A stretch of DNA of 17,057 bases from an uncultured Anaerosporobacter sp. (lineage in GTDB: Bacteria; Bacillota; Clostridia; Lachnospirales; Lachnospiraceae). Location: the NCBI GenBank assembly GCA_945787925.1, contig CALZJY010000008.1, forward strand, positions 1 to 17,057, read 5' to 3'. Of this stretch, positions 7,347 to 14,585 are shown piece by piece. Numbering within the stretch: position 1 is the stretch's first letter; each line of letters begins with the position of its first letter. A program made the position numbers and the translations under genes. The notes below the pieces were generated by a model. It was given only the letters and a program-made list of their open reading frames with translations, did no database searches and was not told the DNA's origin.

Positions 7347-8228
7347 CTAGGAAATAGCAGATGCACCACCAACGATTTCTGTAATCTCTTGCGTAATTGC
7401 TGCCTGACGTGCTCGGTTGTAGCTTAAGGATAAGCTGTCGATCAATTCAGTAGCATTGTTTGTTGCGGAATCCATGGCCTGCATACGGGCACCGTTCTCA
7501 CTGGCCATGCCTTCCATTAATGCGCCATATAGTAAGCTCTTAATGTAGTTTGGTATGATTAAGTCTAACGCTTCTTCTGCTTCTGGTTCGAAGTTCATAA
7601 GTGTTAATGCTTCGTTTGGATCGTCAGATCCTTCCGCTTCCTTCTCAACACCTTCTACATCATTGCTTACTGGTAATAACTTAATTAGTTTTGGCACTTG
7701 GCTTACCGTATTCTTGAAGATTGTGTAAGCTAGGTAAATCTCGCTGATTTCCCCTTTTGCAAATGCTTCTAATACATCATTACCGATTGCGGCTGCATCA
7801 CTATATAATGGATTATTCATTACGTCAGAATAATCTGCTTTGATTTCATAACCTTCTCTAGCAAGTGTATCATGACCTTTACGTCCCACTGCATAGATTA
7901 CAACGTCTTCTTTCTTGAAATCACCTTTCGTGATGAGCTTCACAACGTTAGAGTTGTAACCACCAGCAAGACCACGGTTAGAAGTAACCACGATGATTGC
8001 TTTCTTACCTTCTTTGCCGCCTTGTAAATAAGGGTGGTTGATATCGCCTGCTTTTTCAAGAATTGAGGTTACCGTATTGTACATATAATTGAAGTAAGGT
8101 TTGCAATTTTCAGCAGCTGTCTTAGATTTTTGCAATTTCACTGTAGAAACAAGTTTCATCGCTTTTGTAATCTGGCTCGTACTGGAAATCGAATCTCTTC
8201 TTCGCTTAATATCTCTCATAGAGGCCAT
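7347..8228 (-). CDS. atpG: F1Fo ATP synthase gamma subunit
   Basis: The 293-residue rotor shaft that turns inside the alpha/beta ring. The N-terminal helix has the family signature ASMRDIKRRRDSISSTSQITKAMKLV in two parts (residues 2-14, then the ITKAM segment). The C-terminal helix has the strongly conserved block GARMQAMDSATNNATELI (about 247-264) followed by YNRARQAAITQEI. The Rossmann-like middle holds VVTSNRGLAGGYN. The ATG at 8228 is preceded by GAGAGGTGA at six nt. It begins 14 nt after the atpA stop, which suggests translational coupling. Nothing unusual was seen. Confidence 0.97.
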   Translation of the reverse strand: MASMRDIKRRRDSISSTSQITKAMKLVSTVKLQKSKTAAENCKPYFNYMYNTVTSILEKAGDINHPYLQGGKEGKKAIIVVTSNRGLAGGYNSNVVKLITKGDFKKEDVVIYAVGRKGHDTLAREGYEIKADYSDVMNNPLYSDAAAIGNDVLEAFAKGEISEIYLAYTIFKNTVSQVPKLIKLLPVSNDVEGVEKEAEGSDDPNEALTLMNFEPEAEEALDLIIPNYIKSLLYGALMEGMASENGARMQAMDSATNNATELIDSLSLSYNRARQAAITQEITEIVGGASAIS

Positions 8229-8242
8229 ACGTAGTCACCTCT

Positions 8243-9754
8243 CTATTCGTTTGCAAATACTTGCTTGAATTCTTCAATTGCTTTCACAAGTGCTTTTTCG
8301 TTTTCGTCAGTGATTTCTTTTGTATCTCTGATAGATGCAGGAATCTCTGGATATTTTGTATCTAAGAATTCGAATAAGCCTTTTTCGAATGCAAGAATTT
8401 GATTAACAGGAACATCTAAAAGATATTTCTTAACTGCACAGTAGATGATGATTACTTGGTATTCAACTGCCATTGGGTTGTATTGTGGTTGTTTTAAGAT
8501 CTCACGGATACGTTCCCCTTGTTCAAGTTTTTCCTTAGTATCAGCATCAAGATCAGAACCGAACTGAGCGAAGGACGCAAGTTCACGGTACTGAGCTAAC
8601 TCTGTACGGATAGGACCTGTGATTTTCTTCATGGCTTTGATCTGAGCAGAACCACCAACACGGGATACAGAAAGACCTGGGTTAACCGCTGGTCTGAAAC
8701 CTGCATTGAACATTTCTGTTTCAAGATAGATTTGTCCATCTGTGATAGAAATTACGTTTGTTGGGATATACGCAGAAACGTCGCCTGCTTGTGTTTCGAT
8801 GATTGGAAGAGCTGTAATGGAACCGCCACCAAGTTCATCAGATAATCTAGCTGCACGTTCAAGTAATCTTGAGTGTAGGTAGAATACGTCACCAGGGTAC
8901 GCTTCACGACCTGGAGCACGTTTTAATAATAGGGAAAGTGTACGATAAGCAGCTGCATGCTTACTTAAATCATCGTATACGATTAATACATCTTGTCCGC
9001 TTTCCATCCATTCTTCACCGATTGCAACACCAGCATATGGGGCAATGTATTGAAGTGGAGCAAGATCACTAGCTGTAGCGGCAACGATTGTTGTATAGCT
9101 CATAGCTCCGCTTTCTTCTAATGTCTTAACGATGTTTGCTACTGTAGAAGCTTTTTGTCCAATCGCAACGTAAATACATTTTACGCCGTTACCTTTTTGG
9201 TTGATGATCGTATCGATCGCGATAGCTGTTTTACCAGTTTGTCTATCACCGATGATTAACTCACGTTGACCTCTACCGATTGGTACCATGGAGTCGATCG
9301 CTTTGATACCTGTTTGTAATGGAGTGTTAACGGACTTACGAGCGATAACACCAGATGCAACACGTTCGATTGGTCTGAACTTGTTAGTATCTAATGGTCC
9401 TTTACCATCGATTGGTTGACCTAAAGCGTTAACAACGCGTCCTAACATAGTGTCACCAACTGGAACTTCAACTACACGTCCTGTAGTTTTTACGATGTCG
9501 CCTTCATTGATTTGTTTATTATCACCAAGAAGTACCGCACCTACGTTATCTTCTTCAAGGTTAAGTACCATGCCGTAGATTTCATTAGGGAACTCTACTA
9601 ATTCACCTTGCATCGCATTTTCTAAACCGTGAATACGAGCAATACCGTCGGCTACTTGAATTACTGTACCAACGTCAGATACTTCTAACTTCGTGCTGTA
9701 ATTCTTGATTTGTTCTTTAATCACAGAACTGATTTCTTCCGGTCTTAAATTCAT
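8243..9754 (-). CDS. atpA: F1Fo ATP synthase alpha subunit
   Basis: The 503-residue non-catalytic nucleotide-binding subunit of F1. The Walker A loop GDRQTGKT is at 169-176. The Walker B region (VLIVYDDLSKHA), the PGREAYPGDVFYLHSRLLER block and NVISITDGQIYLE are all present. The frame is open further upstream to 9808, but MNLRPEEISSVIKEQI is the normal N-terminus. An AGAAGGTG ribosome binding site lies about 10 nt before the ATG at 9754, so I use that start. It begins 29 nt after atpH. Confidence 0.97.
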   Translation of the reverse strand: MNLRPEEISSVIKEQIKNYSTKLEVSDVGTVIQVADGIARIHGLENAMQGELVEFPNEIYGMVLNLEEDNVGAVLLGDNKQINEGDIVKTTGRVVEVPVGDTMLGRVVNALGQPIDGKGPLDTNKFRPIERVASGVIARKSVNTPLQTGIKAIDSMVPIGRGQRELIIGDRQTGKTAIAIDTIINQKGNGVKCIYVAIGQKASTVANIVKTLEESGAMSYTTIVAATASDLAPLQYIAPYAGVAIGEEWMESGQDVLIVYDDLSKHAAAYRTLSLLLKRAPGREAYPGDVFYLHSRLLERAARLSDELGGGSITALPIIETQAGDVSAYIPTNVISITDGQIYLETEMFNAGFRPAVNPGLSVSRVGGSAQIKAMKKITGPIRTELAQYRELASFAQFGSDLDADTKEKLEQGERIREILKQPQYNPMAVEYQVIIIYCAVKKYLLDVPVNQILAFEKGLFEFLDTKYPEIPASIRDTKEITDENEKALVKAIEEFKQVFANE

Positions 9755-9783
9755 GATACAAGTGCACCTTCTTTCTGTAAATT

Positions 9784-10317
9784 TTATACTAAAGCTTTCG
9801 TCATACAACGAATTTGATTTTTTACTGAGTTATCCACAATGCGGTCTCCGATTCGGATTACAATTCCACCAATTAGAGAGTTATCCACTGTATAATTCAT
9901 TTGGAATGATTCATACTTAGTTGTAGATAATAATTTCGCTTCGATTTTTGCTTTTTGCGCGTCATTTAATGCGACAGCACTTGAAACATAAGCAACACCG
10001 ATGTTCTTATATTCTAAGTAACGGTCCATAAAATAGCCAAAAATAGCATCGATTTCGTCGAATCTTCCTTTTTGTAATACGATTACAAGGAAGCCAACGA
10101 TAGTATCAGAGAATCGTCCTTTGAAAGACTTTTCTACCACATCGATCTTCTCTTCCTTAGAAACCTTTGGATGATTGATAAATTTTGCTAACTCATCATT
10201 ATTAGCAAGCACTTCCACTAACACCTTTACTTCTTCAGTAACGGAATCTAGTGAATTTTGTTCTAAGGCAAGATCAAATAATGCATCTCCATATGTTTTG
10301 GAAACTAATTTTGCCAT
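9784..10317 (-). CDS. atpH: F1Fo ATP synthase delta subunit
   Basis: A 177-residue subunit of the peripheral stalk, which joins the top of F1 to the b subunits (OSCP-type). The helical N-terminal domain begins KTYGDALFDLALEQN and includes FINHPKVSKEEK (about 61-72). The C-terminal region has the family block SLIGGIVIRIGDRIVDNSV (about 147-165). Its ATG lies inside the end of atpF, with a 13-nt overlap, and GGGTGA precedes it, so translation is probably coupled to atpF. Confidence 0.95.
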   Translation of the reverse strand: MAKLVSKTYGDALFDLALEQNSLDSVTEEVKVLVEVLANNDELAKFINHPKVSKEEKIDVVEKSFKGRFSDTIVGFLVIVLQKGRFDEIDAIFGYFMDRYLEYKNIGVAYVSSAVALNDAQKAKIEAKLLSTTKYESFQMNYTVDNSLIGGIVIRIGDRIVDNSVKNQIRCMTKALV

Positions 10318-10877
10318 GTATCTTCACCCATTTCTTCTAGAGCTTGATCTAATAATTCATTTTGTTTGCTTTCATCTAAAGAAGCTGCAACGATCTTGCT
10401 TGCCATAACGGAAGCTACTGCGATCATTTCTTGTTTTACTTCATTTTGAACTTTTGCTTTTTCAAGTTCTGCTTCTTTATATGCATGTTCTACGATACGG
10501 TGAGCTTCTTCTTTCGCTTCCGCTACAATATCGTTTTCACGTTTTAATGCCTTCTTTCTTGTTTCACTTAAGATAGCTTCTGCTTCTTTGCTTACATCTT
10601 TTAATTTCGCATCGTATTCTGCTTTGTAAGCATTCGCTTGTTCTTTGTCCTTCGTTGCTTGTGCAAGTTCGTTTGCTACAAATTCCTGACGCTTTCTTAA
10701 TAATTCGCGAGCAGGGTTAAATAAAACGTAGGATAAGAAAACGAATAATACGAAAATTGCAATACCAGACATAGTAACGTCCGCTACTAATTGCCAGTCT
10801 AGACCAAAGATTCTGTCTTTCATAGTGTCTGTAGCTAAGAATGCAGTGCTTCCAAGCCCCATCATAATATTATTCAC
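10305..10877 (-). CDS. atpF: F1Fo ATP synthase b subunit
   Basis: A 190-residue peripheral-stalk subunit. One membrane helix (about 34-53, ending LFNPARELLRKRQ) is followed by a long, highly charged coiled coil to about residue 165 and a short C-terminal delta-binding part. The start codon is GTG at 10877: AAAGGAGG stands seven nt before it, a near-ideal arrangement, whereas the first ATG codons lie further inside. This gives about 28 residues ahead of the conserved GLDWQLVADVTM segment, slightly more than common. The gene begins 60 nt after atpE and overlaps atpH by 13 nt. Confidence 0.95.
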   Translation of the reverse strand: MNNIMMGLGSTAFLATDTMKDRIFGLDWQLVADVTMSGIAIFVLFVFLSYVLFNPARELLRKRQEFVANELAQATKDKEQANAYKAEYDAKLKDVSKEAEAILSETRKKALKRENDIVAEAKEEAHRIVEHAYKEAELEKAKVQNEVKQEMIAVASVMASKIVAASLDESKQNELLDQALEEMGEDTWQN

Positions 10878-10937
10878 TTTCTAGCCTCCTTTCGCTTATT
10901 GCATGATTCCATGCGGATTACTGTTAAGCTACTTAGA

Positions 10938-11195
10938 TTATGCTAATGGGTTAGCGAATAATAAGATGATAGCTACGGCGAAACCGTAAAGACCAGTTGT
11001 TTCGGCAACCGCTTGACCTAATAACATTGTAGACATGATGTTACCTTTTGCACCTGGGTTACGACCTACTGCTGCTGCACCTTGACCTGCTGCGTAACCT
11101 TGACCGATACCAGGTCCGATACCTGCGATCATCGCTAAACCTGCACCAATTGCTGAAGCTGCTTTAATAAATTCTGCACCTGTAATATTCATCAT
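10938..11195 (-). CDS. atpE: F1Fo ATP synthase c subunit, Na+-type binding site
   Basis: The 85-residue hairpin protein of the rotor ring: helix 1 at about 8-43, polar loop RNPGAKG (45-51), helix 2 at about 53-82. The ion-carrying acid is Glu65. The residues that ligate Na+ in the Ilyobacter tartaricus ring are all here at identical numbers: Gln32, Val63, Glu65, Ser66 (a Thr here), Thr67 and Tyr70. The GPGIGQGYAAG and LGQAVAETTGLY segments are nearly the same as in that enzyme. I therefore predict Na+ coupling. Ion choice is an inference from sequence. The first of two tandem ATG codons has AAGGAGG eight nt upstream. It follows atpB by 51 nt. Confidence 0.96.
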   Translation of the reverse strand: MMNITGAEFIKAASAIGAGLAMIAGIGPGIGQGYAAGQGAAAVGRNPGAKGNIMSTMLLGQAVAETTGLYGFAVAIILLFANPLA

Positions 11196-11246
11196 AATTA
11201 TTTCCTCCTTACAATGCGTAAAAAATTTTCTTTGTTATTGTTGTTT

Positions 11247-12014
11247 CTATTCTTCTGTTTCAAATGTTTGAGAGATAAATACCATTGTTAACATACAGAA
11301 TACGTAAGTTTGAATTGCGCCTGAGAACATATCGAAATATCCGTGAAGCGCTGCTGGCCACACTAATGTTAATAGTTTTGGAATTAATCCATAGATTAAC
11401 CCTAACATTACTGTACCAGACATAACGTTACCAAATAAACGTAATGATAACGAAATTGGTGTTGCTATTTCACCAATTAAGTTAATTGGGAATAATAGCG
11501 GAATTGGTTGAAATAATCCAGTAATATGTCCAAATTTCTGATATTTGAAACCATTATAGTGGATTAAGACAAATGTGATTAATGCCAGCGCTAATGTCAC
11601 ACCATAGTCGGCTGTTGGCGGACGTAATCCTAATAAACCTGCAAGGTTTGCTAAGATTAAAAATGCGAACAACGTTCCGATGTAGTTTGCGAACTTTAAG
11701 CCATGAGTCTCGCCCATGCTTGTCTTAACAAGATCGTCGATCTTCTCAACCATAAGTTCGATTACATTTAGAAAGCCACCTGGCGCCTTCGTTGGATCTG
11801 CGTTACGGATCGCTCTATTTGCAACTACTGCAAAGATCATAAGAGTAAGCATTACTAATACGATCGCAATATGCGTGTTTGTAATCCACACATCGTGACC
11901 AAAGAAGGAATACTTGAAATACCCGTTGATACCGATATCTATATTACTCGTCGCATCTGCTGCTCCCGCTGCCGCAGCCCCTTGTGTTAAAAACAAGGCG
12001 AACTGATTACCCAC
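11247..12014 (-). CDS. atpB: F1Fo ATP synthase a subunit
   Basis: A 255-residue integral membrane stator protein that forms the ion half-channels against the c-ring. Several hydrophobic helices are seen (about 48-65, 112-130, 138-152, 172-190, 198-222, 230-250). The essential arginine is Arg192 in SLSLRLFGNVMSG, and the PINLIGEIATP stretch before it is typical. The start codon is GTG at 12014, preceded by AAGGTGA at four nt; no better ATG lies near the conserved N-terminal region. An Ala-rich segment (about 13-22) lies before the first helix. It follows atpI by 18 nt. Confidence 0.95.
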   Translation of the reverse strand: MGNQFALFLTQGAAAAGAADATSNIDIGINGYFKYSFFGHDVWITNTHIAIVLVMLTLMIFAVVANRAIRNADPTKAPGGFLNVIELMVEKIDDLVKTSMGETHGLKFANYIGTLFAFLILANLAGLLGLRPPTADYGVTLALALITFVLIHYNGFKYQKFGHITGLFQPIPLLFPINLIGEIATPISLSLRLFGNVMSGTVMLGLIYGLIPKLLTLVWPAALHGYFDMFSGAIQTYVFCMLTMVFISQTFETEE

Positions 12015-12032
12015 ATTCTCACCTTCCTTTAC

Positions 12033-12419
12033 CTAGATTTTTTTAGCCATTACCTTATGCACGAAAGGCTGTAGATAAGCACATGCTTTTAAGGATAGTA
12101 ATCCTAATAGCACACCTACTACGTTTACTATGTTAGGAAGTAACACCCCTACCATAAGTGCAATACACATTATAATCAAACGGATGATTGCACTTCTAGT
12201 CGTATAGTTTGATGCCTGCTCTTCCTCCATTGCGATCGCCTTCTCAATGGAGCGGTACATCATATACAATACAATTCCTGCAAAACAACCGCCTATTACC
12301 GTACCTAAAACATAACTGCCTGGACTAGATACTAAAATAGCTTCTGCCATGGCAATTATCATGGTGCTAACCCCGATACCAATGGACATTTCTACAACGG
12401 TCCGTTTTTCCTCTCTCAT
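12033..12419 (-). CDS. atpI: ATP synthase subunit I (AtpI-like) membrane protein
   Basis: A 128-residue protein with four predicted membrane helices (about 10-29, 36-54, 76-92, 96-114) and a charged cytoplasmic segment between helices 2 and 3 (EKAIAMEEEQ). Size, topology and position just before atpB match the ATP-synt_I family. Members have been linked to c-ring assembly and Mg2+ or ion supply in some bacteria; which applies here cannot be told. The ATG at 12419 has AAGGTG about 11 nt upstream. It lies 83 nt after atpZ, a gap without a terminator, so it belongs to the same transcript. Confidence 0.8.
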   Translation of the reverse strand: MREEKRTVVEMSIGIGVSTMIIAMAEAILVSSPGSYVLGTVIGGCFAGIVLYMMYRSIEKAIAMEEEQASNYTTRSAIIRLIIMCIALMVGVLLPNIVNVVGVLLGLLSLKACAYLQPFVHKVMAKKI

Positions 12420-12502
12420 GAATCACTTCACACCTTTCTACTATATCTTGCTTTGTTTCGAACCCTTTTTGATACTTACAACATAGCTCGCAAACAGATG
12501 GC

Positions 12503-12799
12503 TTATTTTTCCGTTTTGTGATTTTTTTCACAACCCTGTCTCTTAAGCTCTGCTATATATCTAAGTTCTGCATCTTCTTTTGCCTTGTCTTTTGCATAAA
12601 ACTGTTTCGTAATATGATAGACATTTCGAAATGACGTAAGAAAACCAATCAACAAAAATATAATAAACCAGTGACTTGTAGTAAACTTTTTATCCAACTG
12701 GTATCCAATAAAACCACATAATGCGATTGGTGTAATCATCGTGAAACCAATCTGTGATATCATAGCGATCCCTTTTGATACATCTTTGTTACTTTTCAT
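12503..12799 (-). CDS. atpZ: AtpZ-like small membrane protein of the ATP synthase operon
   Basis: A 98-residue protein with two membrane helices (about 15-33 and 43-59) joined by a short loop containing GYQLDKKF. This fits the AtpZ / ATPase_gene1 family found as the first gene of many atp operons. The C-terminal third is hydrophilic and charged (KDKAKEDAELRY). Work on homologues places AtpZ with AtpI in membrane complexes related to ATP synthase assembly or cation transport. The ATG at 12799 follows GAGGTGA by four nt. It is the first gene of the operon, about 21 nt from the predicted transcription start. Confidence 0.8.
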   Translation of the reverse strand: MKSNKDVSKGIAMISQIGFTMITPIALCGFIGYQLDKKFTTSHWFIIFLLIGFLTSFRNVYHITKQFYAKDKAKEDAELRYIAELKRQGCEKNHKTEK

Positions 12800-12826
12800 G
12801 TTTTCACCTCGATAGATACATTACAC

Positions 12827-12855
12827 ATTATAGCACCTGAAATTTTATTGTCCAA
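12827..12855 (-). promoter_or_regulatory. Main promoter of the atp operon
   Basis: On the minus strand there is TTGGAC (12850-12855), an exact 17-nt spacer and a perfect TATAAT (12827-12832) preceded by TGC, so the -10 is extended. Transcription should begin near 12820, giving a leader of about 21 nt before atpZ. An A/T-rich stretch directly upstream (12856-12880) could act as an UP element. Confidence 0.85.
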
Positions 12856-13043
12856 TTAAAAAAATATTTTCAATTATTTACCATTTTCATCCTTCTGTCT
12901 TAGGATATGTTTATAATGTCACATTTATAGGCTTAATATACAAGCCCTTTTTCAAGCATTGCATAATATAATTCGGCTTTTTTTAAAATATTATTTAGCT
13001 TTTTTAACTATGAGAATTTTATGTATATAAAAATTTTATAAAA

Positions 13044-13052
13044 TGGTATAAT
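13044..13052 (+). promoter_or_regulatory. Extended -10 promoter of the DUF402 gene
   Basis: TGGTATAAT (13044-13052) is a perfect extended -10 element about 42 nt before the ATG at 13094. No clear TTGACA box stands 16-18 nt upstream; the region there is almost pure A/T. The extended -10 may make up for the missing -35. Confidence 0.6.
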
Positions 13053-13093
13053 ATCTTTTAACGAATAACCACTTTACTTCAAGGGGGTATACT

Positions 13094-13579
13094 ATGAATA
13101 AGCAAACACTGCTCTATCGAAAACGATTTATTCCAAACGAGACCATTCTATTAAAAGATGACAAAATCCTTGAAATTACAGAGGACTTTGTTATGACCAA
13201 ATGGAACTGTCTGAAACCCCGCCTTGATATCTCCTATGGCTACTCTGCCTATTTTCTAAAAGAAGGATTTAAACTTAGCAAAGTCTTTGACCATGAGGAC
13301 AACCTTGTTTATTGGTATTGCGATATTATCACCTCTGAATACGATGCAAGCGCCAACGCCCTGATTGTGACGGACTTGCTCATCGACATCCTCGTATACG
13401 CCAACGATTCCCTTCGTATTCTCGATCTGAACGAGCTTGCTGACTGCCTAGAACAGCACTCCATCGATATCCGTCTTGCCTGCCTTTCCCTTCGCCAGGC
13501 CAATCATCTGCTTTCCCTTCTCGATCAAAAGACCTTTTCCACATATCAACACCGCCTAGATTCCTATATCACGACATAG
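13094..13579 (+). CDS. DUF402 family protein (possible nucleotide phosphatase)
   Basis: A 161-residue soluble protein. It shows the DUF402 pattern: a beta-rich core with the YWYCDI segment (73-78), the acidic TDLLIDILVY strand (93-102) and ILDLNEL (109-115), followed by a helical C-terminus (about 113-150). In related proteins such as the Staphylococcus nucleoside tri/diphosphatase Ntdp, aspartates in these same blocks bind divalent metal; Asp78, Asp94 and Asp98 could do so here. Hydrolysis of nucleotides is thus a reasonable but unproven guess, and other members have different roles. The start at 13094 is fixed by AAGGGGG six nt upstream. The gene stands alone on the plus strand, divergent from the atp operon and convergent with rpiB. 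Confidence 0.75.
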   Translation: MNKQTLLYRKRFIPNETILLKDDKILEITEDFVMTKWNCLKPRLDISYGYSAYFLKEGFKLSKVFDHEDNLVYWYCDIITSEYDASANALIVTDLLIDILVYANDSLRILDLNELADCLEQHSIDIRLACLSLRQANHLLSLLDQKTFSTYQHRLDSYITT

Positions 13580-13600
13580 CCTTCCCCTATACGGAACAAA

Positions 13601-13644
13601 AAGAAAGCATCCCGTATCTCTTTTTTCGATATGGGATGCTTTTT
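13601..13644. terminator. Bidirectional rho-independent terminator
   Basis: AAAGCATCCCGTATC (13604-13618) pairs with GATATGGGATGCTTT (13628-13642) through 15 bp with one G-U pair and a 9-nt T-rich loop. TTTTT (13640-13644) ends the plus-strand DUF402 transcript. On the minus strand the stem is followed by TTTCTTTTTG, ending the rpiB operon, whose stop codon is at 13647-13649. Confidence 0.88.
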
Positions 13645-13646
13645 GA

Positions 13647-14075
13647 CTAATCTTCAATTAAATTGATACGACGAATGTGTCTTTCGTCATTGGAAAACTC
13701 CGTATTTAAGAATGTATCTACGATTTTAACAGCAAGACCGCCACCTAGTACGCGAGCGCCCATTGCTAAGATATTTGCATCATTATGTTGTCTTGTTGCT
13801 TCTGCGCTAAAGCAGTCACTACATAGGGCACAACGAATTCCTTTTACCTTATTTGCTGCGATGGAGATACCAATTCCAGTACCGCAAATTAGAATTCCTT
13901 TTTCACATTCCTTATTTGCTACTGCATTCGCTACCTTTTTCGCATATACCGGATAATCTACTGCATCCGTACTATCACAACCAAAATCCTTATATGGAAT
14001 GTTATTTTGTTCTAGGTACTTGATTACCTCTAATTTTAATTCGTATCCTCCGTGGTCACAACCTAGTGCTATCAT
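13647..14075 (-). CDS. rpiB: Ribose-5-phosphate isomerase B
   Basis: A 142-residue RpiB/LacAB-family enzyme that interconverts ribose 5-phosphate and ribulose 5-phosphate in the non-oxidative pentose phosphate pathway (cytoplasm). Visible are the N-terminal ALGCDHGG (3-10), the catalytic Cys64 in ILICGTGIGISIAANK, and the substrate-binding stretch EATRQHNDANILAMG (92-106). The frame is open up to 14141, but MIALGCDHGG is the standard beginning. AGGAGG lies seven nt before the ATG at 14075, and that site overlaps the end of the preceding gene. The phosphatase stop and this ATG are two nt apart (TAACTATG), so translation is likely coupled. Confidence 0.95.
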   Translation of the reverse strand: MIALGCDHGGYELKLEVIKYLEQNNIPYKDFGCDSTDAVDYPVYAKKVANAVANKECEKGILICGTGIGISIAANKVKGIRCALCSDCFSAEATRQHNDANILAMGARVLGGGLAVKIVDTFLNTEFSNDERHIRRINLIED

Positions 14076-14077
14076 AG

Positions 14078-14527
14078 TTAATCCTCCTCGTTTAATCGGT
14101 ATACTGTTTTCTTTACTAGCTGAGAAATCTCTGCAAAACATTCTTCATATTCTAACAATGTTCCACCATACGGATCGATTACATCGCCGTCTGTGCCAGT
14201 AAATTCTTTTAATGTATAAACATCTGTCGCATTGTCGAATTCTTCAAGGACAGTTTGTTTTTGCTTCTCTGTCATCGTAAGTATTAATGTATTCTCTGTT
14301 ATATCTGTGCTTGAAAGGGCTGTCGTTACATGCCCTTCGATATCAAGGTCATTATTTTTAAGTACCGCACATGCCTTAGGATTTACAGGCTCAGGAAATA
14401 GCACTACAAGCCCTCTTGACATGACTCGAATGTGGTTCTCTTTATCCATTCGTTCATAGATGGCCTTTGCCATCGGACTTCGACTGGTATTTCCCGTACA
14501 AACAAAGATAAGTCTACTATACTTCAT
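14078..14527 (-). CDS. Low-molecular-weight phosphatase, YwlE-like (protein-arginine phosphatase type)
   Basis: A 149-residue enzyme with the P-loop VCTGNTSRSP: nucleophile Cys10 and Arg16 (CX5R), plus the general acid Asp118 in DPYGG. In Bacillus YwlE, a threonine in this loop (Thr11 of CTGNT) gives preference for phosphoarginine, whereas tyrosine phosphatases usually have a bulky aliphatic residue there. The matching residue here is Thr14. Gene order sua5-ywlE-rpiB is the same as in Bacillus subtilis, apart from ywlD being absent. Both points favour the arginine phosphatase type, but no arginine kinase (mcsB) is in view, so the substrate is inferred. The ATG at 14527 is preceded by GGAGAG. 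Confidence 0.85.
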   Translation of the reverse strand: MKYSRLIFVCTGNTSRSPMAKAIYERMDKENHIRVMSRGLVVLFPEPVNPKACAVLKNNDLDIEGHVTTALSSTDITENTLILTMTEKQKQTVLEEFDNATDVYTLKEFTGTDGDVIDPYGGTLLEYEECFAEISQLVKKTVYRLNEED

Positions 14528-14585
14528 ATACTTTCTCTCCTCTTCATACGAAACATTCGCCTGATTACTTACGTCTTCTGTTCCC

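Noticed and set aside
8869..9072. Open frames on the plus strand opposite the atp genes and other large genes
   Set aside because: They are short, have no ribosome binding sites or recognisable domains, and lie opposite strongly conserved proteins, so they are by-products of the real coding strand.
9755..9808. Longer N-terminus for the alpha subunit
   Set aside because: The frame is open to 9808 but the extra 18 residues are not typical of AtpA and the extension would remove most of the gap after atpH; the ATG at 9754 with AGAAGGTG fits better.
12912..12917. A second TATAAT on the plus strand upstream of the DUF402 gene
   Set aside because: No -35-like sequence at 16-18 nt and no TG extension; the site at 13047 is better placed.
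12930..12950. GGCTT...AAGCC hairpin followed by CTTTTT between the divergent promoters
   Set aside because: Only five base pairs, with no gene upstream that would need ending on that strand; likely chance in AT-rich sequence.
14076..14141. Longer N-terminus for RpiB
   Set aside because: It would overlap the phosphatase gene by 64 nt and precede the standard MIALGCDHGG start, which has an AGGAGG site at ideal spacing.
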